The notes below the pieces were generated by a model, which saw only the letters and a list, made by a program, of their open reading frames with translations, was not told where the DNA came from and ran no database searches. Of a stretch of DNA of 32,800 bases, positions 15,169 to 24,302 are shown one piece after another; positions within the stretch are counted from its first letter, which is position 1, and every line of letters begins with the position of its first letter. The DNA lies in the NCBI RefSeq assembly GCF_026013475.1, contig NZ_JAPDPH010000065.1:1-32800 (forward strand), written 5' to 3'. The DNA is from Micromonospora yasonensis. GTDB taxonomy: Bacteria; Actinomycetota; Actinomycetes; Mycobacteriales; Micromonosporaceae. The position numbers and the translations under genes are program-made.

Positions 15169-16929
15169 TTAGAAGCTGCTGACCAGCTTGACGAACGCGT
15201 CGTCGATCTTCGCCGGGTCGCGGGCGTCGAACGCCTTGCCCGCGGACGCCTTGGCGATCCGGTCCAGCGTCCCGAAATCGGACTGCTCATCAAAGGCGAC
15301 GCAGAAAATCTTGACCGGTCGCTCCGGATCCAACGCGACATCCTGGAGCAGCCGGGCGAGATTGTTGTCCTTGTTGTACTCGTTTTTGCCGTCCGTCAGT
15401 ACCACCACCGCGTTGATCCGGGACTGGTCATAGTGGTCGAGCATGTGACGGTGTGCCGCCCGTACCGTGGCGTACAAAGCGGTGCCACCCTCGACATGGA
15501 GATTGTTGATCTCGTTGGTGAGCGTCTCCTGGTCGAACGCCGACAGCCGGACCTCCTCGCTGTACGGCGACTTCGGCCGCTGTTCCGTCTCGGACGAGAA
15601 CGACCAGAGCGCGACCTGGTCCTCGGAGTTCAAGAGGCCGAAGCCCTTGGCGGCGGCCCTGGTCGCCACCTGGAACCTGGTCTGGTCACCGATCTTTGCC
15701 TTCATCGAACCGGACGTGTCGACGGCCACGAGGATGTTCGCCTTCTTACGCAGCGTGCCCCAGCCGGTGAGGATCGCCTTGACCACGGTGGGATCAGGCG
15801 GGTCGAAGTAGGTGAGATCTTGGGCCCCGCGCCCGCCGACGGAGGCGATCAGCGGGCCGGACGCGTTCCGCTCGTGATCGCGGAACCCGAGGCGGCTGAA
15901 GCTCCGCTGCTGCGGCGACTCCTGAAGGAACGCCAGAAAGTCGGCAGCGGCGTCACGTTGCTCCGGGCTGGCCGAGGGGAGGACCACGTACGGGTGGTCG
16001 AGGTTGAACGTGCCCTCCTTCGGATACACCGCGACCAGCGGGACCCTCGGCTTCTCGCCCCGGGTCGGGCTCAGCTCCCCCTCGTTGTACTGGTAGACCA
16101 ACTCCTCCTGCGTCACAACCGCGCTCATGTCGGTCGGGGCCGCCGTGCCGGCACCGGACAGGTCCGCCTCGGCGCGGTTCTTCAGCAGATCCACGATGTC
16201 GTCGCTGTAGTGGGATACGTTGGCCTCGATGCGGCGGACGAACTGGGTCACCGCCGGATTCGCGAGGTCGCTCTCGGTGAGGTCACTGGCCCGGTTGATG
16301 GCCGCGTAGTACGTCGCGATCGTGGCCGCAAGCCCAGAGGTGGACAGGTACGGGTTGACCTTGCCGAAGGTGAACCGCCCCCACTCGGGGCGACCGAAGG
16401 TGGCCCAGCCCGTGCGTCCAGACAAGCCCAGGATCTCACCCCAGCCGAGTCGACCCTGCTGTTGGAGCAGCTCTCCCTTCGGCTGCGGCATGGCGATGAC
16501 CAGCGGGCTGTTCGCGATCGACGGGTACCGGCCGGGGGTCTGCGCCGGACGCCCGGCGGCCTCCTCCAGCAGCTTCAACTGCCCGGTCCACAGGGTCGAC
16601 GTCGGCAACCATACCTGCGGCCGTGGCAGGCTGGGCTGCTTGGCTGCCCAGTCGCCGGCCAGCGCGTCTGTCGCCGCACCGGAGGTGAGGCCATGTACGG
16701 TCACGACGGCGCACCGGCCACCGACCCGCCGATGGCTCTTGTTGTAGCGTTCTGCCAGCTCGCCGAGCAGCACGTCCTTCTCGGTCGACGAGCTGACCTC
16801 CAGCGGTGTGCACCCGACGTCCGCCGCCGGCCGGACGATCAGGTAGGCCGCCGTGACGACCGCGACTCCGGCCACGATGGCCGTGGTGTACGGCAACCAC
16901 GGCCGGGCAGTCGGTCGACCTGAAACCAT
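15169..16929 (-). CDS. Membrane-anchored solute-binding-like/von Willebrand A fusion protein
   Basis: 586 residues; GGAGGG lies just before the ATG. One N-terminal transmembrane helix (about 13-33) would place the bulk outside the cell. Residues of about 40-370 resemble a type II periplasmic binding protein fold (LEVSSSTEKDVLLGELAERY near the start; IANSPLVIAMP; YLSTSGLAATIATYYAA). Residues of about 395-586 form a von Willebrand A domain with a MIDAS: DTSGSM from D404, the threonine in GGTALYATV, and LTDGKNE. VWA domains bind ligand proteins through a divalent metal. The gene lies 91 bases downstream of a Ser/Thr kinase gene on the same strand. Its stop codon touches a transposase fragment, so the native downstream region has been replaced. 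The biological role is unknown. Confidence 0.88.
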   Translation of the reverse strand: MVSGRPTARPWLPYTTAIVAGVAVVTAAYLIVRPAADVGCTPLEVSSSTEKDVLLGELAERYNKSHRRVGGRCAVVTVHGLTSGAATDALAGDWAAKQPSLPRPQVWLPTSTLWTGQLKLLEEAAGRPAQTPGRYPSIANSPLVIAMPQPKGELLQQQGRLGWGEILGLSGRTGWATFGRPEWGRFTFGKVNPYLSTSGLAATIATYYAAINRASDLTESDLANPAVTQFVRRIEANVSHYSDDIVDLLKNRAEADLSGAGTAAPTDMSAVVTQEELVYQYNEGELSPTRGEKPRVPLVAVYPKEGTFNLDHPYVVLPSASPEQRDAAADFLAFLQESPQQRSFSRLGFRDHERNASGPLIASVGGRGAQDLTYFDPPDPTVVKAILTGWGTLRKKANILVAVDTSGSMKAKIGDQTRFQVATRAAAKGFGLLNSEDQVALWSFSSETEQRPKSPYSEEVRLSAFDQETLTNEINNLHVEGGTALYATVRAAHRHMLDHYDQSRINAVVVLTDGKNEYNKDNNLARLLQDVALDPERPVKIFCVAFDEQSDFGTLDRIAKASAGKAFDARDPAKIDDAFVKLVSSF

Positions 16930-17020
16930 TTGGTCCCTCCAGGGTGTCGGCTGACGGCGTCGACATCAGCCACCAGCCCGGCCGAGCCGCGGTGCGGACC
17001 GACCGGATCGTGTTCGTGGG

Positions 17021-18313
17021 TCAGGGCCCGGACCGGAGCAGGGTCGTGGCCTGGTCGGCTGTCGACGCCTCCCCGGGATCCGGCTCGGTGCTTGGGGCCA
17101 GCGCGGCGGCGACCAGCAGGCGGACGACGTACACCACGACGAAAGTCACCACGCCGGTGAGTGCTGCGGCGCCGACCGCGGTCGACGCGACGTAGCCGGA
17201 CGCCATGCCGACCGCACCGAGGAAGATCGCGATCGAGACGCCCCACGGGTCCCCGAGCTCCCGGCGGAGCCGACCCGACCAGGGGTCCCGCCGTACCGGG
17301 GCGGTGGGCTCGCGGTTCTCCCGCCGCGTCGGGGCGCCGGCCAGGCGCGTGACCGGCGCGTGCTCGGGGAGGTCGGGCAGGGTTGGCCTGGCCGCATGGC
17401 CCAGGGGCGGGGATCCGGGCGCCGGGTACGACGGCGCCGGCGCGGTGGCGGCTTCGTTGCCCTGCTTGAGGACGGTCTCCAGCAGCAGGTCCGTCGAGGG
17501 CCGCGCGGTGTGCCCGAGCAGCCGCAGCAGGACCTGTTCGGCGTTCGGCCGCGCATCCTGGTCCTTCTGCAGACACTGCCGGATCAGGTCGTCCAGCGCG
17601 TCGGAGAGGCCGTGCAGGTCCGGTGGCTCGTGCAGGACGCGGTTCATCACCGCGACGATCGAATCGTTGCCGAACGGTGGCCGGCCCGCTGCCGCGAAGG
17701 CGATGGTCGCCGCCCACGCGAACACGTCACAGGCCGGACCCACCCGGTGGTTATGGAACCGCTCCGGTGCCATGTATGGCGCCGTTCCCATGACCTGCCT
17801 GGTCATCGTCTCGGTGACGTCGAGTGCGCGGGCGATGCCGAAGTCGATCACGCGTGGACCGTCCCGCCCGAGAATGACGTTGTCCGGCTTCAGGTCGCGA
17901 TGGACCACGTCGGACTGGTGGATCGCGGTCAGCGCAGTGGCGATGCCAACGGCCAGTCGGTGCAACGCGTTCCCGGAGATCGGACCCTGCTCACGGACGT
18001 GCCGCTGCAGGGTCGAGCCCTCGATGAACTCGCTGACCACGTACGGTGGGTCCGCGTCTACCTCGGCGAACAGGATCTGAGCCGTACAGAAGGGGGCGAC
18101 CCGTCGCGCGGCGGCGATCTCCTTCGCGAACTGAGACTTGATCCGAGGGCTCTGGCGCAGGTCAACATTGATCATCTTGACCGCTACCCGGTTACCGTTC
18201 CCGTCCCTGCCCAGGTAGACGACGCCCTGGCCGCCCGCGCCCAGCCGCCCGATCAGCTGGTAGGGCCCCGCGGTGCGTGGATCATGCGAACTCAGCGGCG
18301 TGGTACCCGGCAT
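17021..18313 (-). CDS. Membrane Ser/Thr protein kinase (PknB-like, without PASTA domains)
   Basis: 430 residues. The kinase domain spans about 17-270: glycine loop GRLGAGGQGVV, K46 in VAVKMI, catalytic D140 in VVHRDLKPDN, metal-binding D157 in VIDFGIA, and MGTAPYMAPERF as the activation-loop end. A proline-rich linker leads to two hydrophobic segments (about 358-380 and 382-406) and a short charged tail, so there is no sizeable extracellular sensor such as PASTA repeats. A partner protein may therefore supply sensing; the co-directional SBP-VWA protein downstream is the obvious candidate. A purine-rich GGGGGGCAGG ribosome site precedes the ATG. The substrate is unknown. Confidence 0.94.
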   Translation of the reverse strand: MPGTTPLSSHDPRTAGPYQLIGRLGAGGQGVVYLGRDGNGNRVAVKMINVDLRQSPRIKSQFAKEIAAARRVAPFCTAQILFAEVDADPPYVVSEFIEGSTLQRHVREQGPISGNALHRLAVGIATALTAIHQSDVVHRDLKPDNVILGRDGPRVIDFGIARALDVTETMTRQVMGTAPYMAPERFHNHRVGPACDVFAWAATIAFAAAGRPPFGNDSIVAVMNRVLHEPPDLHGLSDALDDLIRQCLQKDQDARPNAEQVLLRLLGHTARPSTDLLLETVLKQGNEAATAPAPSYPAPGSPPLGHAARPTLPDLPEHAPVTRLAGAPTRRENREPTAPVRRDPWSGRLRRELGDPWGVSIAIFLGAVGMASGYVASTAVGAAALTGVVTFVVVYVVRLLVAAALAPSTEPDPGEASTADQATTLLRSGP

Positions 18314-18779
18314 CCTGCCCCCCTGTCAGCCCGGCCATTGTGGCTCCACCGAAACCCTTGACGAGCCGCGCCGATGCGACGGACGACACAGGTATGGTGC
18401 CACGCCCCGCAAGCACGAGGACCACTCACCTTTCGGCGTGTCGTCCCGTTGGGGCGCTCCAGGTCGATGAGCCGTAGTGCGAGGGCCCGCCAGCAGCAGG
18501 CCCGGGGTGTCGGCGAGCGCTGGCGGGGAAAATCGGGCGGGTAGTGGCGGCATCGGTGCAGGTCGTTGCGTGGACGTGCGGGCAGACGGCAGTCCTCCGT
18601 GGACAGTGGACGTCACGCGCCCGCACCACAGGCCCTGTCCTTGGCGTGGTGTCGTCGGTGTTCGGCGGTCCCGTCGGGCCGACTCGCGGCTGATGGTTGC
18701 CGACGATCACCGCATTCGCGCCGGCACCGTCAGGCACATCACCGATCGCGCCGATGCCCCCTTGTTTCCGCCAACCAGG
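18314..18779. other. Intergenic region with no recognisable gene
   Basis: Both strands hold open frames of 65-130 codons, but none has a ribosome site plus a recognisable family signature, and codon-position bias is not consistent. The kinase promoter should lie at the left end. This could be decayed coding DNA. Confidence 0.4.
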
Positions 18780-18835
18780 GCGCCGCGTGCTGCCCCCGGG
18801 CCGAAACACCCGGTCGGGGATCAGGTACGCGGCGC
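18780..18835. repeat. Segmented inverted repeat upstream of the GH31 promoter
   Basis: Outer arms GCGCCGCGT/ACGCGGCGC (18780-18788, 18827-18835) enclose nested pairs CTG/CAG and CCCCG/CGGGG, separated by one- or two-base bulges, around a 16-base loop. As DNA it lies 11 bases before the -35 element at 18846, so it would not be in the GH31 transcript. It may be a terminator isolating the region or a protein-binding site. Confidence 0.45.
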
Positions 18836-18845
18836 TGCCACCCCG

Positions 18846-18874
18846 ATGACAGACGAGTCATAGTGAGGTATGAA
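18846..18874 (+). promoter_or_regulatory. GH31 promoter with overlapping dyad
   Basis: ATGACA (18846-18851), a 17-base spacer, then TATGAA (18869-18874): five and four matches to the sigma-70 consensus. A dyad, TCATA-N6-TATGA (18858-18873), overlaps the -10 region and could be an operator. The predicted start near 18881 leaves about 32 bases before the ATG at 18913 and rules out the in-frame ATG at 18874. Confidence 0.55.
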
Positions 18875-18912
18875 TGTCGTGCCTGAGTATCTCTGATCGA
18901 TGTGAGGCTCAA

Positions 18913-21900
18913 ATGCGCATATTTGTATGCTCGATCCGACTGTCGACCGCAGTGGCCGTCGTGCTGATGCTTGCCGCCAGCGTCCTGGTCAGCGGGCCGG
19001 CGATGGCCGCCGAGCCCCGAGAGCTCGGCGCCGTGACCGGCTTCCATGCCGACCGGGCGACCTACACGCTCACCGCGGGCGATGCCCAGGTCCGGGTGGT
19101 GTTCCTCGGCGACGACGTGTTCCGGATCTGGCTCGCGCCGGACGGACAGTTCACCGACCCGGCCAACACCCCGCCCGATGACCCGGCAGCGCCGGACGCC
19201 AACATCGTGGTGAAGACCGACCACCCGACGCCGCAGACGTCGTGGTCAGACGTCGGCGCCTACTACGCGCTACGCACCGGGGCGATCGAGGTACGAGCGT
19301 ACAAGTCGCCGTTGCGTTTCTCCCTGCACCGGGCCGACGGCAGCACCGTGTGGTCGGAGACGCGGCCACTGCGGTGGACCGACACCACCACGTCGCAGAC
19401 GTTGAGCCGCGGCGCGACCGAGCAGTTCCTCGGCGGTGGCATGCAGAACGGCCGGTTCAGCCACCGCGGCACCACGATCCAGGTCGCCCGGAACTTCAAC
19501 TGGGAGGACGGCGGCAACCCGAACTCCTCGCCGTACTACATGAGTTCCGCCGGGTACGGGGTGCTACGAAACACCTTCGCACCGGGTACGTACGCCTTCG
19601 ACGACCCGGTCGTTGCCACCCACAACGAGAAGCGCTTCGACGCGTACTACTTCGTCGGTGACTTCAAGAGCGCGCTCAACCGCTACACCGAGCTGACCGG
19701 GCGACCGTTCCTGCCGCCGATCTACGGCCTCGAATACGGCGACTCGGACTGCTACAACCGCGGCCACTACGGAGTGGATCCGGACCCGGGCAACGACGGG
19801 AAGAACCACCCGGACAAGCAGACCACGCTGGACGCGGTGAAGGTCGCGCAGAAGTTCGTCGAGAACGACATGCCGGGCGGCTGGATGCTGGTCAATGACG
19901 ACTACGGCTGTGGCTACTCCGACGACCTGGGCTACGAGCTCGTCGGCGGCACGTACTGGGGCAAGCGAGAGATCGGCCCGCTGCGGCAGACCGGTGACGA
20001 ACTGCGCAAGCGCAACATCGAGATGGGGCTGTGGACCCAGTCCGCGCTCGACCGGCAGCCCGCAGAGGTCGGTGAGGCCGGCGTCCGGGTCCGCAAGCTG
20101 GACGTGGCCTGGGTCGGCCCGGGCTATCGGCACGCGCTCACCGCCTGCGACACCGCGCACGACGGCATCGAGCAGTACAGCAACGCCCGCGGCTACGCCT
20201 GGATGGTCGAGGGCTGGGCCGGCGCGCAGCGCTGCGCGGTGCAGTGGACCGGCGACCACAGCGGCAGCCTCGACGCGATCCGCTGGCAGATCCCGGCGAT
20301 CCACGGTTCCGGCAACTCCGGCATCGCCTACACCGCCGGTGACGTCGACGGCATCTTCGGTGGCTCCGGCCGAAGCTATGTGCGGGACATGCAGTGGAAG
20401 GTCTTCACGCCGGCGCTCATGACGATGAGCGGCTGGGCCACCCCCGCCTTCAAGCAGCCGTGGGCATACGGCGAGCCGTACACCTCGATCAACCGCAGGT
20501 ATCTGAAGCTGCGCGAGCGGCTCCTGCCGTTCTTCTACTCGTACGCCGCGGAGGCCCACCGCACCGGCACGCCGATCAACCGGTCGCTACCGATCGAGTA
20601 CCCGGACGACCCGACGGCGTACACCGACGCCGCCAGGTACGAGTTTCTCGCCGGCCGAGAGTTCCTGGTCGCGCCGATGTGGGGCGGAGACGAAACGAAG
20701 AACGGCATCTACCTGCCGGCAGGCACCTGGGTCGACTACTGGACCGGCCGAATCCATCGCGGGCCGACCACGCTGAACGGCTACCACGCGCCGCTCGACA
20801 CGTTGCCGCTGTTCGTCAAGGCCGGTGCCGTGGTGCCGATGTGGAAGGCCGGCATCAACCGGCACGCCGAGCAGGCACCGGGCGACCGGGTGACGCTGGA
20901 CATCTACCCCCGTGGCAGCTCGTCGTTCCTGCTTTACGAGGACGACCGGGTGACTCGCGAGCACCGTTCCGCCAGGTCGGCGACGCAGCGGTTCGACGTC
21001 GCGGCGCCGGTCGACGACCGCGGTGACGTCGTCGTCACCATCGGCGCCAGCGTCGGCTCCTACACCGGCAAGCCCGCGCAGCGGCCCTACGAGGTGACCG
21101 CGCACACCGGCACCAAGCCGCACGTCGTCAAGCTCGGCGACCAGCCGCTGCCGGAACTGTCCGACAAGGCGGCGTACGACGCGGCAACCAGCGGCTGGTA
21201 CTACGCGGCCGGCGACCGCGCCGGCGTGGTGTGGGTGAAGACCCCACCGGTCTCCACCGACGCCAGCACCACGGTAACCCTCGCCGGCACCAGCTCCGTG
21301 GGCGGTGCCAAGCCGACCGACGCGCTCGGCACGGTCGAGCTGACCGGCCCGAAGCTGTGGAACCCACCGGGCGAGGCGACCGAACTCACCGCGACCTTCC
21401 GTAACGACGGCACGCACCCGATGACCGACGTGCGGCTGTCCGTCGCACTGCCGGACGGCTGGACGTCGGGTGGCCACGCCGACTTCCCGCGGGTCGAACC
21501 CGGCGAGACCGTCACCGCACCGCTGAGCGTCACACCGGGACGCGACGTCCGGCCGGCGTCGTACACGCTCCAGCTCGACGCCGCCTACACCGCCCGGAAC
21601 ACGCCGTACCGCACCAGCGCGGTCACCACAGCCGAACTGCCGTACGCCTCGATATCCGCCGCGGCGAACGTGGTCGGCATCACCGACGCCCAAACCTTCG
21701 CCAAGGGCAACTTCGACGGCGCCGGTAACAGCTTCCACGGCGAGGCGCTGGCCGCCGCGGGATTCCGCCCCGGCGCGGCCGTCACCGTCAACGGGGTCGA
21801 GTTCGGCCTGCCGGCCGGCGCTCCCGGCACCCCGAACGTGGTGAAGGACGTCACCGCGCCGATCCTGGTGAACGGAACCGGCAGCCACCTTCACCTGCTC

Positions 21901-22656
21901 GGCGCCGGCGCCAGCCTGAACGCCCGCGGAACCGTGACGGTCCTCTACACCGACGGCACCCAGTCCCAGCACACCCTGCAGTTGCCGAACTGGTGCTGCC
22001 AGGATCCGACCACCGGCGGAGCCAAGCCCGCGGTGACGGTCAAGGGCCGCTACACCCCGGCGGGCCTGGCCAACACCACGACCGACTACCGGGTGTCCTA
22101 CCACGCGCTGCCGCTCACGCCGGGCAAAACGGTCCGGGCGATCCGCCTGCCGGGTGGCCCACTCGGGTTCTTCGCCGCCACCGTGGCGGACAAACCGTTG
22201 CCGCCGGCGCCCAAGGGTGAAGCCTGGGTCAGTGACCTGGAGTGGATCGATTCGACGAACGGCTGGGGACCCGTCGAGCGGGACCGCAGCAACGGCGAGA
22301 GCGCGGCCGGCGACGGCAACCCGATCACGCTGAACAGGGTCGGCTACGCCAAAGGCCTCGGCGCCCACGCGCCCTCGTCGGTCAAGGTCAACCTCGACGG
22401 CCGGTGCACCCGCTTCACCGCCAAGGTGGGCGTGGACGACGAGATGGCCGACCGCGGCTCGGTCGCCTTCCAGGTGACCGTCGACGGTGCGACGAAGTAC
22501 ACCTCGCCGGTGCTGACCGGTACCGCTGAAACCGTGGGCGTCGACGTTGACGTGACCGCGGGGAAGGTGCTCGACCTGGTGATCACCGACGGCGGCGACG
22601 GCATCGGCAGCGACCACGGCGACTGGGCCGAGGCCAAGCTGTCCTGCAGCCCGTAA
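18913..22656 (+). CDS. Secreted GH31 glycosidase, alpha-N-acetylgalactosaminidase-like, with NEW3 and NPCBM modules
   Basis: 1247 residues from the ATG at 18913 (GAGG five bases before it, then a clear signal peptide ending in AMAAEP). The N-terminal beta-sandwich (about 40-230) and barrel (about 240-600) are GH31. The likely nucleophile is D397 in RKLDVAWVGPGY and the likely acid/base is D448 in WTGDHSGSLDAI. These motifs, with FLGGGMQNGRF and GDVDGIFGG, match the GH31 branch that I associate with alpha-GalNAc hydrolysis rather than with alpha-glucosidases. C-terminal modules: NEW3 at about 807-890, a beta-sandwich module at about 910-1085 (ITDAQTFAKGNFDGAGNSF), and a sugar-binding NPCBM at 1105-1247. 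The next gene, a GH109 enzyme, supports the substrate. Family is certain; specificity is probable. A broken copy of its start lies at 31474-31676. Confidence 0.9.
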   Translation: MRIFVCSIRLSTAVAVVLMLAASVLVSGPAMAAEPRELGAVTGFHADRATYTLTAGDAQVRVVFLGDDVFRIWLAPDGQFTDPANTPPDDPAAPDANIVVKTDHPTPQTSWSDVGAYYALRTGAIEVRAYKSPLRFSLHRADGSTVWSETRPLRWTDTTTSQTLSRGATEQFLGGGMQNGRFSHRGTTIQVARNFNWEDGGNPNSSPYYMSSAGYGVLRNTFAPGTYAFDDPVVATHNEKRFDAYYFVGDFKSALNRYTELTGRPFLPPIYGLEYGDSDCYNRGHYGVDPDPGNDGKNHPDKQTTLDAVKVAQKFVENDMPGGWMLVNDDYGCGYSDDLGYELVGGTYWGKREIGPLRQTGDELRKRNIEMGLWTQSALDRQPAEVGEAGVRVRKLDVAWVGPGYRHALTACDTAHDGIEQYSNARGYAWMVEGWAGAQRCAVQWTGDHSGSLDAIRWQIPAIHGSGNSGIAYTAGDVDGIFGGSGRSYVRDMQWKVFTPALMTMSGWATPAFKQPWAYGEPYTSINRRYLKLRERLLPFFYSYAAEAHRTGTPINRSLPIEYPDDPTAYTDAARYEFLAGREFLVAPMWGGDETKNGIYLPAGTWVDYWTGRIHRGPTTLNGYHAPLDTLPLFVKAGAVVPMWKAGINRHAEQAPGDRVTLDIYPRGSSSFLLYEDDRVTREHRSARSATQRFDVAAPVDDRGDVVVTIGASVGSYTGKPAQRPYEVTAHTGTKPHVVKLGDQPLPELSDKAAYDAATSGWYYAAGDRAGVVWVKTPPVSTDASTTVTLAGTSSVGGAKPTDALGTVELTGPKLWNPPGEATELTATFRNDGTHPMTDVRLSVALPDGWTSGGHADFPRVEPGETVTAPLSVTPGRDVRPASYTLQLDAAYTARNTPYRTSAVTTAELPYASISAAANVVGITDAQTFAKGNFDGAGNSFHGEALAAAGFRPGAAVTVNGVEFGLPAGAPGTPNVVKDVTAPILVNGTGSHLHLLGAGASLNARGTVTVLYTDGTQSQHTLQLPNWCCQDPTTGGAKPAVTVKGRYTPAGLANTTTDYRVSYHALPLTPGKTVRAIRLPGGPLGFFAATVADKPLPPAPKGEAWVSDLEWIDSTNGWGPVERDRSNGESAAGDGNPITLNRVGYAKGLGAHAPSSVKVNLDGRCTRFTAKVGVDDEMADRGSVAFQVTVDGATKYTSPVLTGTAETVGVDVDVTAGKVLDLVITDGGDGIGSDHGDWAEAKLSCSP

Positions 22657-22670
22657 CGCCACGCGCCGCC

Positions 22671-22701
22671 GGCACCACCTTCCGACGGGGAAGGTGGTGC
22701 C
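22671..22701 (+). terminator. Terminator of the GH31 gene
   Basis: Perfect 13-bp arms GGCACCACCTTCC/GGAAGGTGGTGCC with a 5-base loop, 14 bases past the stop; flanking GCCGCC/GGCGG can lengthen the stem. Confidence 0.8.
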
Positions 22702-22740
22702 AGCGGCGGGTCAACAGTCTCCTCGGCGGCCACGCACGCG

Positions 22741-22773
22741 GCCGCGCCGGCCGGTGGACCCGGCCGGCGCGGC
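22741..22773 (-). terminator. Terminator of the GH109 gene
   Basis: Perfect 14-bp arms GCCGCGCCGGCCGG/CCGGCCGGCGCGGC with a 5-base loop, 16 bases past the stop of the minus-strand gene. With the neighbouring hairpin it separates two convergent genes. Confidence 0.8.
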
Positions 22774-22789
22774 ACCCGACGTGACCGCC

Positions 22790-24241
22790 TCAGTTCTTGT
22801 CCAGCACCGGGTCCTTCGGCTTCGGCCGGTCGAACGTGGGCCGCGCCTCCTGCCAGTGCCCGCGCGTGAAGTCGGGCACCTTGACCGGGTGCATCCGGCC
22901 GGTCTTCAACGACTCGTGGCTGAGCGGAATGACTGAGCACCACGCCGCCGAGTCGTAGACGTCGATGTCGGGGGTCATGCCGAGCCGCATCGTCTGGACG
23001 AGCCGCCAGATGGCGATGAAGTCCCCACCGCCGTGGCCGCCGTACTGGCCGGCCAAGCTCTCCAGCGTCGGCCACAACCAGTGGTCGTGCTGCCGCAGGA
23101 TCGTGTTGTACTCGTTGCCGGTCCGCCAACTGTGGTTGGTGTGACCGAGCGACTCGAGGTAGACCCGGCCGTTGTCGAGCTCGATCGTCCCTCGGGTACC
23201 GGTGAGCGTGGTCTCCCGGCTGTACGGGTGCGGGGAGTTCACGTCGTGCTCGACCCGGATGAACCGGCCGCTGCTCGTGGTGACGAAGCAGGTGTGCCGG
23301 TCGCCGGAGATGTACGGCTCGTCATCCCACGACGGGTGGTCGGAGCCCACCCGCGGGTCCTCGGAACGGAACAGGGCCAGCGCCTTCGGCAGGGACGCCA
23401 CGGAGATCAGCTCCTCGAACCGGTCGCCCCGGTTGATGCCCAGGGTGGCCGACACCGGGCCCAGGCCGTGGGTGGGGTAGTGCGAGGCGTTCATCCGGGT
23501 CTGCCAGCGGCGCCGCCAGTGCTCCGGGTAGTAGGCGCCGCCGAACGTGTACGGCCAGCGCAGGTCGTGGACGTATCCGCCGGAGGCGTGCTGCAGGTCG
23601 CCGAAGAGCCCCTGCCGGGCCATGTTGAACATCGCCATCTCCGGCCGGAAGTAGTTGACGTTCTCCAGCAGCAGGCAGTGCTTCCTGGTCCGCTCCGAGG
23701 TGCGGACCAGATCCCAGATCTGGTCGAGGTACGGCGCGATCGGCAACTCCACGGCGACGTGCTTGCCGTGCTCCATCGCGGCCTTGGCCATCGGGTAGTG
23801 CCACTCCCACGGCGTGGCGATGTAAATGAGGTCGATGTCGTCGCGCCGGACGAGATTGAGAAAGTCCTCCTCCCCCGCCGAGTAGCCGGCCGGCGGCGTG
23901 TCCTGGAAGCCTTGCTGCATGATCCGGCCGATGGTGCGGTTGACCCGTTCGGGACGGATGTCGCAGACCGCGGTCACCGTGCCGACCGCGCCGAACCGCC
24001 GGTCCTGGTCGCCGCCGCGGTTACCGAGGCCGATGAGCCCAATGCGGACCTGGTCGAAGCCTTCAAACGGCACGCTGGTCATGCTCTTCTCGTCGCTGCC
24101 GCGCGGCGGTTCGGTGCCGGTGGCGTCGCCGGCGGCCGCTGGGGCGGTGACGGCGCCGCTGAGGCCGGCGGCGGCGCCCAGCACGACACCGGATCGGAGC
24201 AGGTCACGACGGGACGGATTGAACTGAGCGGGTGGGGTCAC
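22790..24241 (-). CDS. Tat-exported GH109 alpha-N-acetylgalactosaminidase (Gfo/Idh/MocA fold)
   Basis: 483 residues from the GTG at 24241, chosen because GAGGAG lies 8 bases before it; a GTG at 24250 overlaps that site. The Tat signal is SRRDLLRSG plus a hydrophobic stretch. A Rossmann domain follows (RIGLIGLGNRG, about 66-76), then GH109 hallmarks: ATPWEWH, AVELP (E165), LLENVNY (Y197), GGYVHDLR, and YPTHGLGP with Y255 and H258. The C-terminal region ends with DVYDSAAW and PDFTRGHW, also typical. GH109 enzymes use tightly bound NAD+ in an oxidation-elimination-reduction cycle to cleave terminal alpha-GalNAc. Tat export fits, since the cofactor must be loaded before secretion. It is divergent from the SIS operon and convergent with the GH31 gene. 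A plain oxidoreductase or an NAD-dependent sulfoquinovosidase is less likely given these motifs. Confidence 0.88.
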   Translation of the reverse strand: MTPPAQFNPSRRDLLRSGVVLGAAAGLSGAVTAPAAAGDATGTEPPRGSDEKSMTSVPFEGFDQVRIGLIGLGNRGGDQDRRFGAVGTVTAVCDIRPERVNRTIGRIMQQGFQDTPPAGYSAGEEDFLNLVRRDDIDLIYIATPWEWHYPMAKAAMEHGKHVAVELPIAPYLDQIWDLVRTSERTRKHCLLLENVNYFRPEMAMFNMARQGLFGDLQHASGGYVHDLRWPYTFGGAYYPEHWRRRWQTRMNASHYPTHGLGPVSATLGINRGDRFEELISVASLPKALALFRSEDPRVGSDHPSWDDEPYISGDRHTCFVTTSSGRFIRVEHDVNSPHPYSRETTLTGTRGTIELDNGRVYLESLGHTNHSWRTGNEYNTILRQHDHWLWPTLESLAGQYGGHGGGDFIAIWRLVQTMRLGMTPDIDVYDSAAWCSVIPLSHESLKTGRMHPVKVPDFTRGHWQEARPTFDRPKPKDPVLDKN

Positions 24242-24302
24242 GCTGATCACTCCTCGGTGACGGAGACTGATCGGACTTGCCTACTTGCCTGGATAGATGA
24301 GC

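Noticed and set aside
14905..16923. 672-codon plus-strand frame that begins with transposase sequence
   Set aside because: Only codons from 14935 to 15168 are transposase; the rest is antisense of the VWA gene and merely lacks stops.
18477..18863. 128-codon frame upstream of the GH31 gene
   Set aside because: No ribosome site, no family resemblance, and it overlaps the GH31 promoter elements.
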